Below are positions 8,670-15,800 of a stretch of 64,000 nt of DNA, one piece after another. Every line of letters starts with the position of its first letter. Position 1 is the first letter of the stretch. The stretch spans positions 1-64,000 of the forward strand of contig CANRIZ010000007.1 in NCBI GenBank assembly GCA_947630835.1. Reading direction: 5' to 3'. The position numbers and the translations under genes are program-made. This DNA is from an uncultured Clostridia bacterium (GTDB taxonomy: Bacteria; Bacillota; Clostridia; Oscillospirales; Acutalibacteraceae). The notes under the pieces are model-generated. The model was given only the letters and a program-made list of their open reading frames with translations, was not told the origin of the DNA and searched no databases.

Positions 8670-9300
8670 CCTCGACTTTGCGCGAGATACGCTCCCCATT
8701 ACTGTTTTTGCCAAACAGTACGACCAGGAGAGCCGCTTTGTTAAGATTACGCCACTTAACCACGGGCAACCTTGCGAGCTCGAAAGCGGCGTAACGGCTC
8801 GCTTGCAAGTGACAAAAGCCGACAAAACGCAAGTTATTAACGACGCGACCATAGAGAACGGCGTTATTAACGCGGAGCTTACCGCCCAGGTGCTCGCCGC
8901 CGAGGGCGTAGCCGTGGCGGAAATCGGGCTTTACAAAGGCGGCTCGCTCTTATCGTCGCAGAGCTTTTATGTCAATGTCAGAGGCTCGGCTTACGATCAG
9001 AACAAAGTTAAAAGCTCGGACGAGTACGGCTCACTTGTGGACGCTCTCGGAGCGGTACAAGGTGCGCTCGACAAAACAGACGCGGCGGCTCAAAAAGCGA
9101 ACAGCGCAGCCGACAGCGTAGGGCAAGCTATCGAAAAAGCCACAAAAGCGGAGGAAAGCGCAAACGCAGCGGCAGCGGCGGCTCGGGAGGCGGCGGCAGC
9201 AGTTGGAGAGGAGATCGACGGTATTATGATCGTTGACAACGACGACAATACAAAGTATCTCGGTAAATTCAGAATTTCGAGCGGGCACCCCGCTTTATAA
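8647..9300 (+). CDS. Baseplate upper protein, BppU N-terminal domain type
   Basis: A 217-residue protein. The first about 125 residues form a beta-rich domain beginning MKILQEINLDFARD, with VARLQVTKADKTQV-like strands and the YVNVRGSAYDQNKVKSSDEYG end, as in BppU-type N-terminal domains that attach receptor-binding proteins to the baseplate. It is followed by a coiled coil rich in Ala, Glu and Lys (about residues 135-190), which probably trimerises, and a short C-terminal tail. It directly precedes the DGR target gene, which suggests that the pair forms the receptor-binding end of the tail. Confidence 0.8.
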   Translation: MKILQEINLDFARDTLPITVFAKQYDQESRFVKITPLNHGQPCELESGVTARLQVTKADKTQVINDATIENGVINAELTAQVLAAEGVAVAEIGLYKGGSLLSSQSFYVNVRGSAYDQNKVKSSDEYGSLVDALGAVQGALDKTDAAAQKANSAADSVGQAIEKATKAEESANAAAAAAREAAAAVGEEIDGIMIVDNDDNTKYLGKFRISSGHPAL

Positions 9301-9330
9301 ATTACAAAATTACAGTAGGAGGCTGAAAAA

Positions 9331-10524
9331 ATGGCAGACATTAACCACTTGTTTCCGAACGCGGAACAACTCGACACAATGAACGCTTTACTTGCGATCA
9401 TTGCAGCGAACAGAGAGGGCGGCTTGGAGGTATCCTCTTGGAAATCAATAGCCCAAATCGTGAAAATGGGGCTCGCTCCTCGTGCTTTTCCCGTCGGGTA
9501 CGAATTTACGACCGAAAACAGCGACGAAAGCACTAATGTATTGTGGGTTGTGAGAGGGCACAACAAACACGCCGCAGCAAACAAGAATTTCAAACAGACA
9601 ATGACGCTTGAAGTTAAGAACGTGTACGGAAACTCGGCGGGAACCTATAAGGGCGTTGTATTCGACGCTACCGAGGCGCTTTACTATGCACCCTCTGGAC
9701 TCGCAGCGGGTACATACCACTTTACCCTTTTAAGCGGGTATGATACGACATACGGCGGCGGAAAAACTCTTATGTTTACGCTGAAACAGCCGCTCCCCTC
9801 GGGCGGGCAAATTGTCTTTCCGTGGGCGTACCAAACACAGGCAACCGCTACAAAAATAAGCACATACCCGAGCGCGGACTCAACGCAAGCAATCGAGAGC
9901 GGAATTACCGTAACAGAGGGCACCGGCGGCAGCTTGCTCGGAACGGCAGACGGAAACACCGAGAATATGAACCACACGCACCGCATATGCTACGGCTCGA
10001 ATAACTACGCACAAAGCGCGGTTAGACAATGGCTCAACAGCAAAGCGGCGGCGGGCTCAGTTTGGAAACCGACAAACAAATTTGACCGCGCCCCGTCTTG
10101 GGCTACGACTTATAACGGCTTTATGCACGGCTTACCCTCTGAATTTTTGGAGGTAGTGCAGCCCGCTGTAATTCCTTGCCGCACAAACTCTATTTATGAG
10201 GTTGCGAGCCTCGACGGTACGGAGTTTACCAAAGACCAAACCTACAACCTCGAGGACAAATTTTTCTTGCTCTCGCGTCCCGAAATGTACGGCTCTTGGG
10301 ACAGCGCCTCATATAAAGACGGAGAATTATTATCGTATTATGACGGCTTAACAAACGCCGAAAAAATCAAACGCGACGCGGCGGGCGCGGCGCGTCGTTG
10401 TTGGCTCCGCTCTCCCAACCCTGGGGACGCGGACGACGCGCTGCTTGTGTACACCGACGGCAGCTTGAGCCACGGCAATGCGAACAACGCTTACCCCGTC
10501 GCCCCCGCTTGCATAATCGCATAA
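9331..10524 (+). CDS. DGR target: receptor-binding-type tail protein with variable DUF6273/C-type-lectin-like C-terminus
   Basis: A 397-residue protein. The N-terminal part probably attaches to the baseplate. From about residue 215 it resembles DUF6273/formylglycine-enzyme-like lectin folds (RICYGSNNYAQSAVRQWLNS, then FFLLSRPEMYG, then CWLRSPNPG and a final VAPAC). Residues 352-394 are encoded by the variable repeat. Relative to the template the altered residues are R356, D366, D368, D369, L371, L372, Y374, S380, H381, G382, Y388, P389 and A393, while the framework (CWLRSPNPG, TDGSL, VAP) is kept. This is the layout of DGR target proteins such as the phage BPP-1 tropism determinant. Its position next to BppU makes host receptor binding the likely role. 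Confidence 0.92.
   Translation: MADINHLFPNAEQLDTMNALLAIIAANREGGLEVSSWKSIAQIVKMGLAPRAFPVGYEFTTENSDESTNVLWVVRGHNKHAAANKNFKQTMTLEVKNVYGNSAGTYKGVVFDATEALYYAPSGLAAGTYHFTLLSGYDTTYGGGKTLMFTLKQPLPSGGQIVFPWAYQTQATATKISTYPSADSTQAIESGITVTEGTGGSLLGTADGNTENMNHTHRICYGSNNYAQSAVRQWLNSKAAAGSVWKPTNKFDRAPSWATTYNGFMHGLPSEFLEVVQPAVIPCRTNSIYEVASLDGTEFTKDQTYNLEDKFFLLSRPEMYGSWDSASYKDGELLSYYDGLTNAEKIKRDAAGAARRCWLRSPNPGDADDALLVYTDGSLSHGNANNAYPVAPACIIA
10384..10511 (+). repeat. DGR variable repeat (VR)
   Basis: 128 bp at the 3' end of the target gene, aligned without gaps to 11023-11150 at a distance of 639 bp. There are 15 mismatches; 13 are at positions where the template has A (to G seven times, C four times, T twice) and two are at template G (11081 G to T, 11134 G to C). 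The 3' end of the repeat contains the GC-rich stretch GTCGCCCCCG that could serve as the initiation-of-homology site. Similarity stops at TTG before the gene end. Confidence 0.96.
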
Positions 10525-10532
10525 TCCCATAA

Positions 10533-10552
10533 TCCGCCTCTAACGAGGCGGA
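10533..10552 (+). other. Hairpin/cruciform just after the VR
   Basis: An 8-bp perfect inverted repeat (TCCGCCTC/GAGGCGGA) with the 4-nt loop TAAC, eight bases after the target stop. No T-run follows on the plus strand, so it is not a normal terminator. In the BPP-1 DGR a comparable stem with a four-base loop downstream of VR increases retrohoming efficiency and defines the recipient site. The same role is inferred here; it could instead be an mRNA structure between the target and avd genes. Confidence 0.75.
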
Positions 10553-10570
10553 AAGAAAAGGAGGCTTTGT

Positions 10571-10996
10571 ATGAGTGTAAGAAAAGGCGACAGAGGCGAG
10601 GGCAAGCTGCAAGTGCTTAATAAGGCGCGGGAGCTCAAAGGGTATTCGCTCGGTATCGTGAAAAACGAAAAGCATTTCCCCAAAAGCACCCGTTGGCTTT
10701 ATGCCTCACCGATAGCAAACGAGGTACGCGAGGCTTGCTCTTGCATACGCCGCGCAAACTCGGTATATGTTTCGGACGGTATCACGAAAGAGGACGAGTA
10801 CCGCTACCGCAGATCGGAGCAGACAAAAGCACACGCACACCTCGACGCGCTTTTAGACCTTATAGACGACGCATACAGAGCGGGCTATATTTCGGGAAAT
10901 CAAACGGAGTATTGGACGGGCTTAATACTCGAAACAGACGACAAGCTGAAAGCGTGGATTAAGTCAGACAAGGAACGGTACGACGGTAAAGGCTGA
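10571..10996 (+). CDS. avd: DGR accessory variability protein (Avd-like)
   Basis: A 141-residue basic, almost entirely helical protein (MSVRKGDRGEGKLQVLNKARELKGYSL, then helices with VREACSCIRRANSVY and AHAHLDALLDLIDDAYRAGYI) between VR and TR. Size, charge and predicted helical bundle fit the Avd/four-helix-bundle protein family, which forms a pentamer and binds the DGR reverse transcriptase and template RNA. ATG 10571 has AAAAGGAGG upstream. Gene order target-avd-TR-rt is the classical DGR order. Confidence 0.88.
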   Translation: MSVRKGDRGEGKLQVLNKARELKGYSLGIVKNEKHFPKSTRWLYASPIANEVREACSCIRRANSVYVSDGITKEDEYRYRRSEQTKAHAHLDALLDLIDDAYRAGYISGNQTEYWTGLILETDDKLKAWIKSDKERYDGKG

Positions 10997-11022
10997 TAAC
11001 GTGGGGCGGTTGCTATTTATTC

Positions 11023-11150
11023 GGCGCGGCGCGTAATTGTTGGCTCCGCTCTCCCAACCCTGGGAACGCGAACAACGCGCGGATTGTGAACACCGACGGC
11101 AGCTTGAACAACAACAATGCGAACAACGCTAACGCCGTCGCCCCCGATTG
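11023..11150 (+). repeat. DGR template repeat (TR)
   Basis: The non-coding template copy of the VR, between avd and the reverse transcriptase gene. Read in the VR frame it is strikingly rich in AAC/AAT codons (R-N-C-W, PGNANNA, VNT, SLNNNNANNANAV), which is the usual DGR design: adenine-specific errors during reverse transcription turn Asn codons into many other residues without creating stop codons. The template RNA is expected to be transcribed from upstream of position 10997 into the rt gene. Confidence 0.96.
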
Positions 11151-11295
11151 TGAGAATAGCCCGTATCAAGTAGTCAAAAAGACCAAAGCAGCGCGACTCA
11201 CACAAGGAGCGACCGTCCTACCTCCGAAAGGAGGGAATGTTGCGGGCGACAAAGGTACCTTGCGGGGTAGTCCTTTTATATGCACCCGTTATTTT

Positions 11296-12372
11296 ATGGC
11301 TTACGAGGAAGTTATATCTTTTGATAGCCTATATAAAGGCTTAAAGAAAAGTTGCCGTAATGTTCGTTGGAAAGATAGTACGGTAGGCTATGAGAGCAAC
11401 GCTCTTAAAAACACCTATCGACTACGGCAGAGCTTATTAAACGGAAAATACAAGCTCGACAAATACCAACGCTTTACGATCTACGAGCCAAAGAAAAGAG
11501 AAATTGTAGCGACAAGGTTAAAAGACCGACAATTTCAACGCTCGCTTTGCGACAACGGATTTTATGAGCAAATCACGAAATCCTTTATAACCGATAATTG
11601 CGCTTGCTTACGCGGGCGCGGAGTCGATTATACCTTAAACCGTATGACGGAACATTTACGGCGTTACTATAACGAGCACGGTACCGACGGTTGGGTGCTC
11701 AAGTGCGATATTTACCACTATTTCCAAAGCATACGCCACGATATAGCGAAAGCGGCTATATATAAGCGCGTTACGGACAAGGAAATAGCGGCTCGCGCTT
11801 GCGAAATAGTGGACTCTTTCGGCGAAATAGGGTTAGGGCTCGGCTCCCAGGTATCGCAGCTTGTCGCTCTTGCGGTGCTCGACGATCTCGACCACTTTAT
11901 AAAAGAACGGTTGCGGGTAAAGCACTATATCCGCTATATGGACGATTTTATTTTAGTCCACGAGGACAAGGCGTTTTTACAGAGTTGCCGCGTAGAGATT
12001 GAGAACCGCTTAAATGCGATAGGCTTACGGCTTAACGAAAAGACAACGCTACACCCTATAAGACAGGGCGTAAAACTCTTACAATGGCGGTTTATCGTTA
12101 CAGACTCGGGCGCGATCATACGAAAAATGAGCAAGAAAAAGCAAGGCAAGCAACGCCGCAAGCTCAAAAAGCTATATGCCAAAGAGCAAAGCAGAGAGTA
12201 TGAAAAGGGAACGGCTCGGGAGTCGCTTATATGTTGGCTATCGAACGCGGACAGAGGCAACACCTATTACGAACGGCAGAAAATGAAAAATTATTTTGTA
12301 AATTTGGAGGTACAAAACAATGACAAACGAGAGCATTTACAAGAGGCTTGCACAGGCGGAGGCTATGGCTAA
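11296..12372 (+). CDS. DGR reverse transcriptase
   Basis: A 358-residue group II-intron-like reverse transcriptase. Visible motifs: a KCDIYHYFQSIRH block with the first catalytic Asp, the DGR-specific LGxxxSQ motif (LGSQVSQ, residues about 182-188; other reverse transcriptases have QGxxxSP) and the YMDD active site (residues about 214-217). ATG 11296 is chosen because the open frame further upstream (to GTG 11086) only reads through the template repeat. A clear Shine-Dalgarno is lacking before 11296, so it may be read at low level. Its 3' end overlaps the next gene by 53 bp. Confidence 0.95.
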   Translation: MAYEEVISFDSLYKGLKKSCRNVRWKDSTVGYESNALKNTYRLRQSLLNGKYKLDKYQRFTIYEPKKREIVATRLKDRQFQRSLCDNGFYEQITKSFITDNCACLRGRGVDYTLNRMTEHLRRYYNEHGTDGWVLKCDIYHYFQSIRHDIAKAAIYKRVTDKEIAARACEIVDSFGEIGLGLGSQVSQLVALAVLDDLDHFIKERLRVKHYIRYMDDFILVHEDKAFLQSCRVEIENRLNAIGLRLNEKTTLHPIRQGVKLLQWRFIVTDSGAIIRKMSKKKQGKQRRKLKKLYAKEQSREYEKGTARESLICWLSNADRGNTYYERQKMKNYFVNLEVQNNDKREHLQEACTGGGYG

Positions 12373-12700
12373 CGCTCAAAAGGCGGAGCTTATGGAAACT
12401 CTACGCGCGGCTTACGAAAGAGCTTGCGCGGACGAGAACGCGGAGGAGGCGGCGGAGCTCGCCCGAAAGATCAGAAACAAGCTGCTTGACAACAGCGACA
12501 AGGAAATGTCGCTTGACCGCCTGGGGCTTGATACCTCGTCGGCGACAAAGTTTATTGCCTCGCTCGGAAAAATCTTTACGGGCGAATGGGCGAAATATAG
12601 GCAGCTTTTGAGGGAGTTACCCGAGCAAGAGGGCTTTCCGTTCAATATCGAATTTCCGACGCCTCCCGACTCCGAGGAGGTAACAAATGAGCCTACTTGA
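12320..12700 (+). CDS. Phage protein of unknown function, after DGR
   Basis: A 126-residue helical, acidic protein that begins inside the end of the reverse transcriptase gene; ATG 12320 has TTGGAGG upstream. It contains AQAEAMANAQKAELMETL and two further helices, then a proline-rich acidic tail. It could be a tail fibre assembly or baseplate accessory protein since it lies between receptor-binding and lysis genes, but no family is certain. Confidence 0.7.
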   Translation: MTNESIYKRLAQAEAMANAQKAELMETLRAAYERACADENAEEAAELARKIRNKLLDNSDKEMSLDRLGLDTSSATKFIASLGKIFTGEWAKYRQLLRELPEQEGFPFNIEFPTPPDSEEVTNEPT

Positions 12701-12869
12701 AATCATAGAGCGGCTTTGTAGCGTTACAAAGCTGCAAGCTGAAATTATCCAAAAGCAAACCGAGGCGCTCGAGCAAGCTAAAATCGCCGACGAGCTCACC
12801 GAGGAATTACAGAAAATGAGAACGACAGCCGCAAACGAGCTCGCGCTCATTGACAAAGAATACAATTAG
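12687..12869 (+). CDS. Small coiled-coil phage protein
   Basis: A 60-residue protein beginning MSLLEIIERLCSV and continuing as one long amphipathic helix rich in Glu, Gln and Lys (IIQKQTEALEQAKIADELTEEL). It overlaps the previous gene by 14 bp, preceded by GAGGAGG. Small coiled-coil genes just ahead of holins are frequent in phages of Firmicutes; the role is unknown. Confidence 0.65.
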   Translation: MSLLEIIERLCSVTKLQAEIIQKQTEALEQAKIADELTEELQKMRTTAANELALIDKEYN

Positions 12870-12881
12870 GAGGTGCGCTCT

Positions 12882-13223
12882 ATGTGGGAGCTATTTTTGA
12901 AATGGCTTGTACCGTTTGTTTGCGGCGGCATTGTATCTCTTTTCGGAGTTGTTATATCTCGGTGGAAGATCGGAAAGAAAAGACAAGACGCTATCGAGCT
13001 TGGGTTACAAGCTCTCTTACGAGCCGAAATTATACGGCAGTTCGAGAAGTACGACGAGCGGCAGTATTGCCCGTTATACGCGAAAGAGGCGTTAAAGCGG
13101 GAATATGATAGCTACCACGCCCTCGGCGGGAACGATATAGCGACAGAGCTTTATAATAAAACAATGTCGCTACCAAAAGACCCGCCCGAGGAGAAAGACG
13201 GAAAGGAGGTTAAAAAGCAATGA
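12882..13223 (+). CDS. Membrane-anchored phage protein before the holin
   Basis: A 113-residue protein with one N-terminal transmembrane helix (WLVPFVCGGIVSLFGVVIS), a positive stop-transfer segment (RWKIGKKR) and a cytoplasmic helical domain ending in charged residues. ATG 12882 with TAGGAGG 9 nt upstream is preferred to the in-frame GTG at 12873. It overlaps the holin start by four bases (ATGA at 13220). It might be a holin partner, antiholin or spanin-like accessory, but this is only inferred from location. Confidence 0.7.
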   Translation: MWELFLKWLVPFVCGGIVSLFGVVISRWKIGKKRQDAIELGLQALLRAEIIRQFEKYDERQYCPLYAKEALKREYDSYHALGGNDIATELYNKTMSLPKDPPEEKDGKEVKKQ

Positions 13224-13483
13224 AAAAGAAAGTTACTACCGAAACAATCGTAAGAACGATTGTACTTGTTATTACTTTGGTAAACCAGGTATTAACAATG
13301 TTTGGGAAAAACCCGCTCCCCTTTGCCGAGGACGAGTTGTACGCTATGTTCACGGCAGCGGCTACTATTGCCGCCACGCTTTGGGCTTGGTGGAAAAACA
13401 ACAGCTTTACTCCCGCTGCTATCGAGGCGGACAAGTATTTAGCGGAACTGAAAACCGACAACAAAAACGATACGGAGGAATAA
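13220..13483 (+). CDS. Phage holin (phi LC3/SPP1-like)
   Basis: An 87-residue protein with a hydrophobic N-terminal helix (TIVRTIVLVITLVNQVLTMFG), a short loop (KNPLPFAEDEL) and a second helix ending WAWWKNNSFTPAAIEADKYL, the signature pattern of the phi LC3/SPP1 class of holins. It is immediately followed by the endolysin gene (3-bp gap) and coupled to the gene before. It forms the membrane lesion that releases endolysin. Confidence 0.88.
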   Translation: MKKKVTTETIVRTIVLVITLVNQVLTMFGKNPLPFAEDELYAMFTAAATIAATLWAWWKNNSFTPAAIEADKYLAELKTDNKNDTEE

Positions 13484-13486
13484 CAA

Positions 13487-14500
13487 ATGCAAATTAAAGA
13501 AACCTTTGTAACAAACAACCCTTGCTATAAGGCAAACCAAAACCCGAACGGCGACAGCCGCTATATCAATTTCCAAAAGAACGGCGCAAAAGGGCTTATG
13601 CTCCATAGCGTAGGTTGCCCGCAGCCGTCCGCGTCTGTTTTCGTCAATAATTGGAATAAAAGCTCTTATGATAGAGCTTGCGTACACGCCTTTATTGACG
13701 GTAATACGGGCGTTATTCATCAATGCTTACCGTGGAATTTCAGAGGTTGGCACGGCGGCGGCAGCTCGAATAATACGCATATCGGTGTAGAAATGTGCGA
13801 GCCCGCTTGTATCAAATATACGAGCGGCTCCTCGTTTACTTGCTCCGATACTGCAACCGCAAAGGCGGTCGTAACCCGTACATACAAAGCGGCGGTTGAG
13901 CTTTTCGCTTTCCTTTGCAAAAAATACAACCTTAACCCGCTTGCGGACGGCGTAATTGTAAGCCATAGAGAGGGGCACACTCGCGGCATTGCCTCCAACC
14001 ACGGCGACCCCGAGCATTTATGGAACGGCTTAAAAATGGGCTACACTATGGACGGCTTTAGAAAAGATGTAGCCGCCGCAATGGGTACCGCCACGGAAAA
14101 GCCGCAGACCGAAAAGACGCTTTACAGAGTACAGACGGGCGCGTTTTCCAAAAAGGACAACGCAACAGCTCTCGCCTCGAAGCTGAAAGCGGCGGGATTT
14201 GATACCTACATTGTGCAGAGCGACGGGCTCTACAAAGTACAGGTAGGCGCATATAGCGTAAAGGCAAACGCCGACGCTATGGCGGTAAAGCTGAAAGCAG
14301 CGGGCTACGATACTTACATTACCACAAAGAGCGGTACGGCAGTATCGGCAAACACTACGCCGAAAAAGACCGTTGACGAGCTCGCCCGCGAGGTTATCGC
14401 GGGAAAGTGGGGCAACGGCAACGACCGTAAAAACCGCCTTACGGAAGCGGGCTACGATTACAGCGCAGTACAAAAGCGTGTAAACGAGCTGCTTAAATAG
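13487..14500 (+). CDS. Endolysin: N-acetylmuramoyl-L-alanine amidase with SPOR and CW_7 domains
   Basis: 337 residues, three domains. Residues about 30-195 are an amidase_2/PGRP domain with zinc-ligand-type histidines (LMLHSVG, GWHGGG, VSHREGH). Residues about 210-280 form a SPOR peptidoglycan-binding domain seen as two similar halves (LYRVQTGAFSKKDNA... and LYKVQVGAYSVKANA...). The C-terminal 45 residues match a CW_7/Cpl-7 repeat (VIAGKWGNGNDRKNRLTEAG). There is no signal peptide, so export would depend on the holin. It cleaves the peptide-sugar bond of host peptidoglycan at lysis. Confidence 0.93.
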   Translation: MQIKETFVTNNPCYKANQNPNGDSRYINFQKNGAKGLMLHSVGCPQPSASVFVNNWNKSSYDRACVHAFIDGNTGVIHQCLPWNFRGWHGGGSSNNTHIGVEMCEPACIKYTSGSSFTCSDTATAKAVVTRTYKAAVELFAFLCKKYNLNPLADGVIVSHREGHTRGIASNHGDPEHLWNGLKMGYTMDGFRKDVAAAMGTATEKPQTEKTLYRVQTGAFSKKDNATALASKLKAAGFDTYIVQSDGLYKVQVGAYSVKANADAMAVKLKAAGYDTYITTKSGTAVSANTTPKKTVDELAREVIAGKWGNGNDRKNRLTEAGYDYSAVQKRVNELLK

Positions 14501-14521
14501 TCCTCCTTAAATTCACATAAA

Positions 14522-14565
14522 GAAAGAGCGGCGGGAATGAGGGAAACCTCGCCCGCTGCTCTTTC
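14522..14565 (+). terminator. Hairpin after endolysin
   Basis: A 14-bp stem with one G-T pair (GAAAGAGCGGCGGG/CCCGCTGCTCTTTC) and a 16-nt loop. Only a weak T-rich stretch (CGCTTTAT) follows, so termination may be partial and the following gene may be read through. Confidence 0.45.
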
Positions 14566-14588
14566 GCTTTATAGAGAGGTATTATAAA

Positions 14589-15134
14589 ATGGGAAACAAA
14601 TACAATGTTACTTTTGTTGATAAATCGGACGAGGTTAAAAAAACACTTGTAGGATTATCAAAAACAGCGTTACGAGCTTCGGGAAAGGTAATACGCAAAT
14701 ATTTACGAGAAAATATACCTATTCGTTCAAAGCGTTTCAAAAATCATATAGGCTCGTGGGTAATGATAAATTATCAAACGGGACAACCTACGCTACAAAT
14801 AGGGTTTTATGGTTGGCAGAGGGTTAAGAAAAAAGGAAAATTACCGTCAAATGCTAATCCCTGGTGGATTGAAAGAGGCGTAAAACCTCATATTATGCCA
14901 GGTAAAAAAGGAAATTGGGAGCCAGGGCATTTTATGAGATATGACAATATGATTTTCGGCTTTAAGGTCAACCACCCAGGCACAAGGGAAACAAATGTAT
15001 TGCGCGACACAGTACAAAACCACATATCGGATATAAGAGAGGCACAAGAGGAATACCTCAAGGCTATTTCCGATACACTCGAGGCAGCAGGAATGAAAGT
15101 AGATAAGGGCGACGAGTTCGAGGACGACGACTAA
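14589..15134 (+). CDS. HK97 gp10-like tail/neck protein, displaced from its usual place
   Basis: A 181-residue basic protein. The first 70 residues (KKTLVGLSKTALRASGKVIRKYLRENIP) and the VNHPGTRETNVLRDTV motif with following long helix are typical of the HK97 gp10/tail-component family, whose genes normally lie between head closure and tail terminator. Here that slot is empty and the gene sits after the lysis cassette as the last late gene. It ends before a strong bidirectional terminator. It may fulfil the usual neck role from a displaced position, or be a second, unrelated toxin-like derivative; the first is more economical. Confidence 0.68.
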   Translation: MGNKYNVTFVDKSDEVKKTLVGLSKTALRASGKVIRKYLRENIPIRSKRFKNHIGSWVMINYQTGQPTLQIGFYGWQRVKKKGKLPSNANPWWIERGVKPHIMPGKKGNWEPGHFMRYDNMIFGFKVNHPGTRETNVLRDTVQNHISDIREAQEEYLKAISDTLEAAGMKVDKGDEFEDDD

Positions 15135-15169
15135 AAAAAGGCGGGGGCTTGATAGCCTCCGCCTTTTTT
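15133..15169. terminator. Bidirectional terminator between phage late operon and minus-strand HIRAN gene
   Basis: An A-run, the stem AAGGCGGGGGC/GCCTCCGCCTT (one G-T pair, loop TTGATA) and a T-run of six. It can end the plus-strand late transcript and, in reverse, the minus-strand transcript whose gene stops at 15171. Confidence 0.88.
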
Positions 15170-15170
15170 G

Positions 15171-15608
15171 TTATAGAGAATAAATAATAATATGAATGTT
15201 GCAACCGTATGTTTTATCGCCGCCGCCCGTGATGTTATTAACTGTAACACTCATAGGATTATTAGGATAGTCGCTCTTTAACTCGGCGGCAAGCTCGGCG
15301 TTGATGTGTCCGAGTTGCTTACCCGACTTTGTAAATACGCCGATAGCGTCGGGGTATTCCGTAGTGGGAATAGGCTTTAATATAAGGTCGTCGCCAGGAT
15401 TGCAAGACTTGATAATCTCTTGACGGCTTGTGCCGTCGTCATTTCCAAATGTTACGCCTACAACTTTTGAATTGAAATCGCGGACTATGGAGCGGGACGG
15501 GGCAGCAGGCTTTTTATTTCGTTTACAAAGCCAAATAATAAAATAGACAATGCCAACGGGATAAAATATAACGAGTAGAATAATTTGCCAGGGTTTTAAT
15601 TTTTTCAT
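15171..15608 (-). CDS. Membrane-anchored HIRAN-domain protein
   Basis: A 145-residue protein on the minus strand. The start ATG at 15608 follows CGGAGGTAACGCT. One N-terminal transmembrane helix (IILLVIFYPVGIVYFIIWLC) and a basic linker lead to a HIRAN-like domain (KVVGVTFGNDDG, GDDLILKPIPTTEYPDAIGVF, GKQLGHINAELAAEL). HIRAN domains recognise 3' DNA ends or damaged DNA in helicases; stand-alone membrane versions occur in phages and hosts of Firmicutes without a defined role. It is read against all neighbours and could be a lysogenic-conversion or superinfection gene. Confidence 0.72.
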   Translation of the reverse strand: MKKLKPWQIILLVIFYPVGIVYFIIWLCKRNKKPAAPSRSIVRDFNSKVVGVTFGNDDGTSRQEIIKSCNPGDDLILKPIPTTEYPDAIGVFTKSGKQLGHINAELAAELKSDYPNNPMSVTVNNITGGGDKTYGCNIHIIIYSL

Positions 15609-15626
15609 AGCGTTACCTCCGTAAAT

Positions 15627-15660
15627 AAAAAGTGGGCGCAAGCCGAATACTTGCACCCAC
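15627..15660 (-). terminator. Terminator of the candidate small RNA / attenuator of HIRAN gene
   Basis: On the minus strand GTGGGTGCAAG pairs with CTTGCGCCCAC (11 bp, one U-G pair, loop TATTCGG), followed by TTTTTATTT. It lies upstream of the HIRAN gene ribosome site, so the gene is either read through or regulated here. Confidence 0.8.
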
Positions 15661-15794
15661 CGAAAAACACAAGCTCCGAATTGCTACCACACAAATTCAT
15701 TTACGCTATAAGTAACACAAAAACGAGCTCGCATTTTTACCAAAAGTAAAAACGCGCACTTATAGCATAAAAAACAATATTGAATTTGTGTGGT
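15627..15794 (-). ncRNA. Candidate small structured RNA of the prophage
   Basis: On the minus strand a promoter (TTGAAA, 17-nt spacer, TATAAT) predicts initiation near 15794. Transcription would immediately enter a nested inverted repeat: outer arms 15687-15699/15781-15793 (13 bp perfect, CCACACAAATTCA), middle arms 15705-15713/15758-15766 (9 bp perfect, GCTATAAGT), inner arms 15731-15740/15746-15755 (one mismatch). It then reaches an 11-bp terminator hairpin with a U-run, 30 nt before the HIRAN gene start. This gives an RNA of about 165 nt with both ends defined by sequence. It may be an independent regulator or a leader that controls the HIRAN gene by attenuation. Confidence 0.6.
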
Positions 15795-15800
15795 GCTTTC

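Noticed and set aside
10533..10552. Hairpin after the DGR target gene as an intrinsic terminator
   Set aside because: It is followed by GAAAGAAAAGGAGG, not by a T-run, and the next gene's ribosome site comes directly after it.
11086..11295. Upstream extension of the reverse transcriptase frame to GTG 11086
   Set aside because: This part simply reads the template repeat in one frame (Asn-rich) and has no ribosome site; the protein fold starts near ATG 11296.
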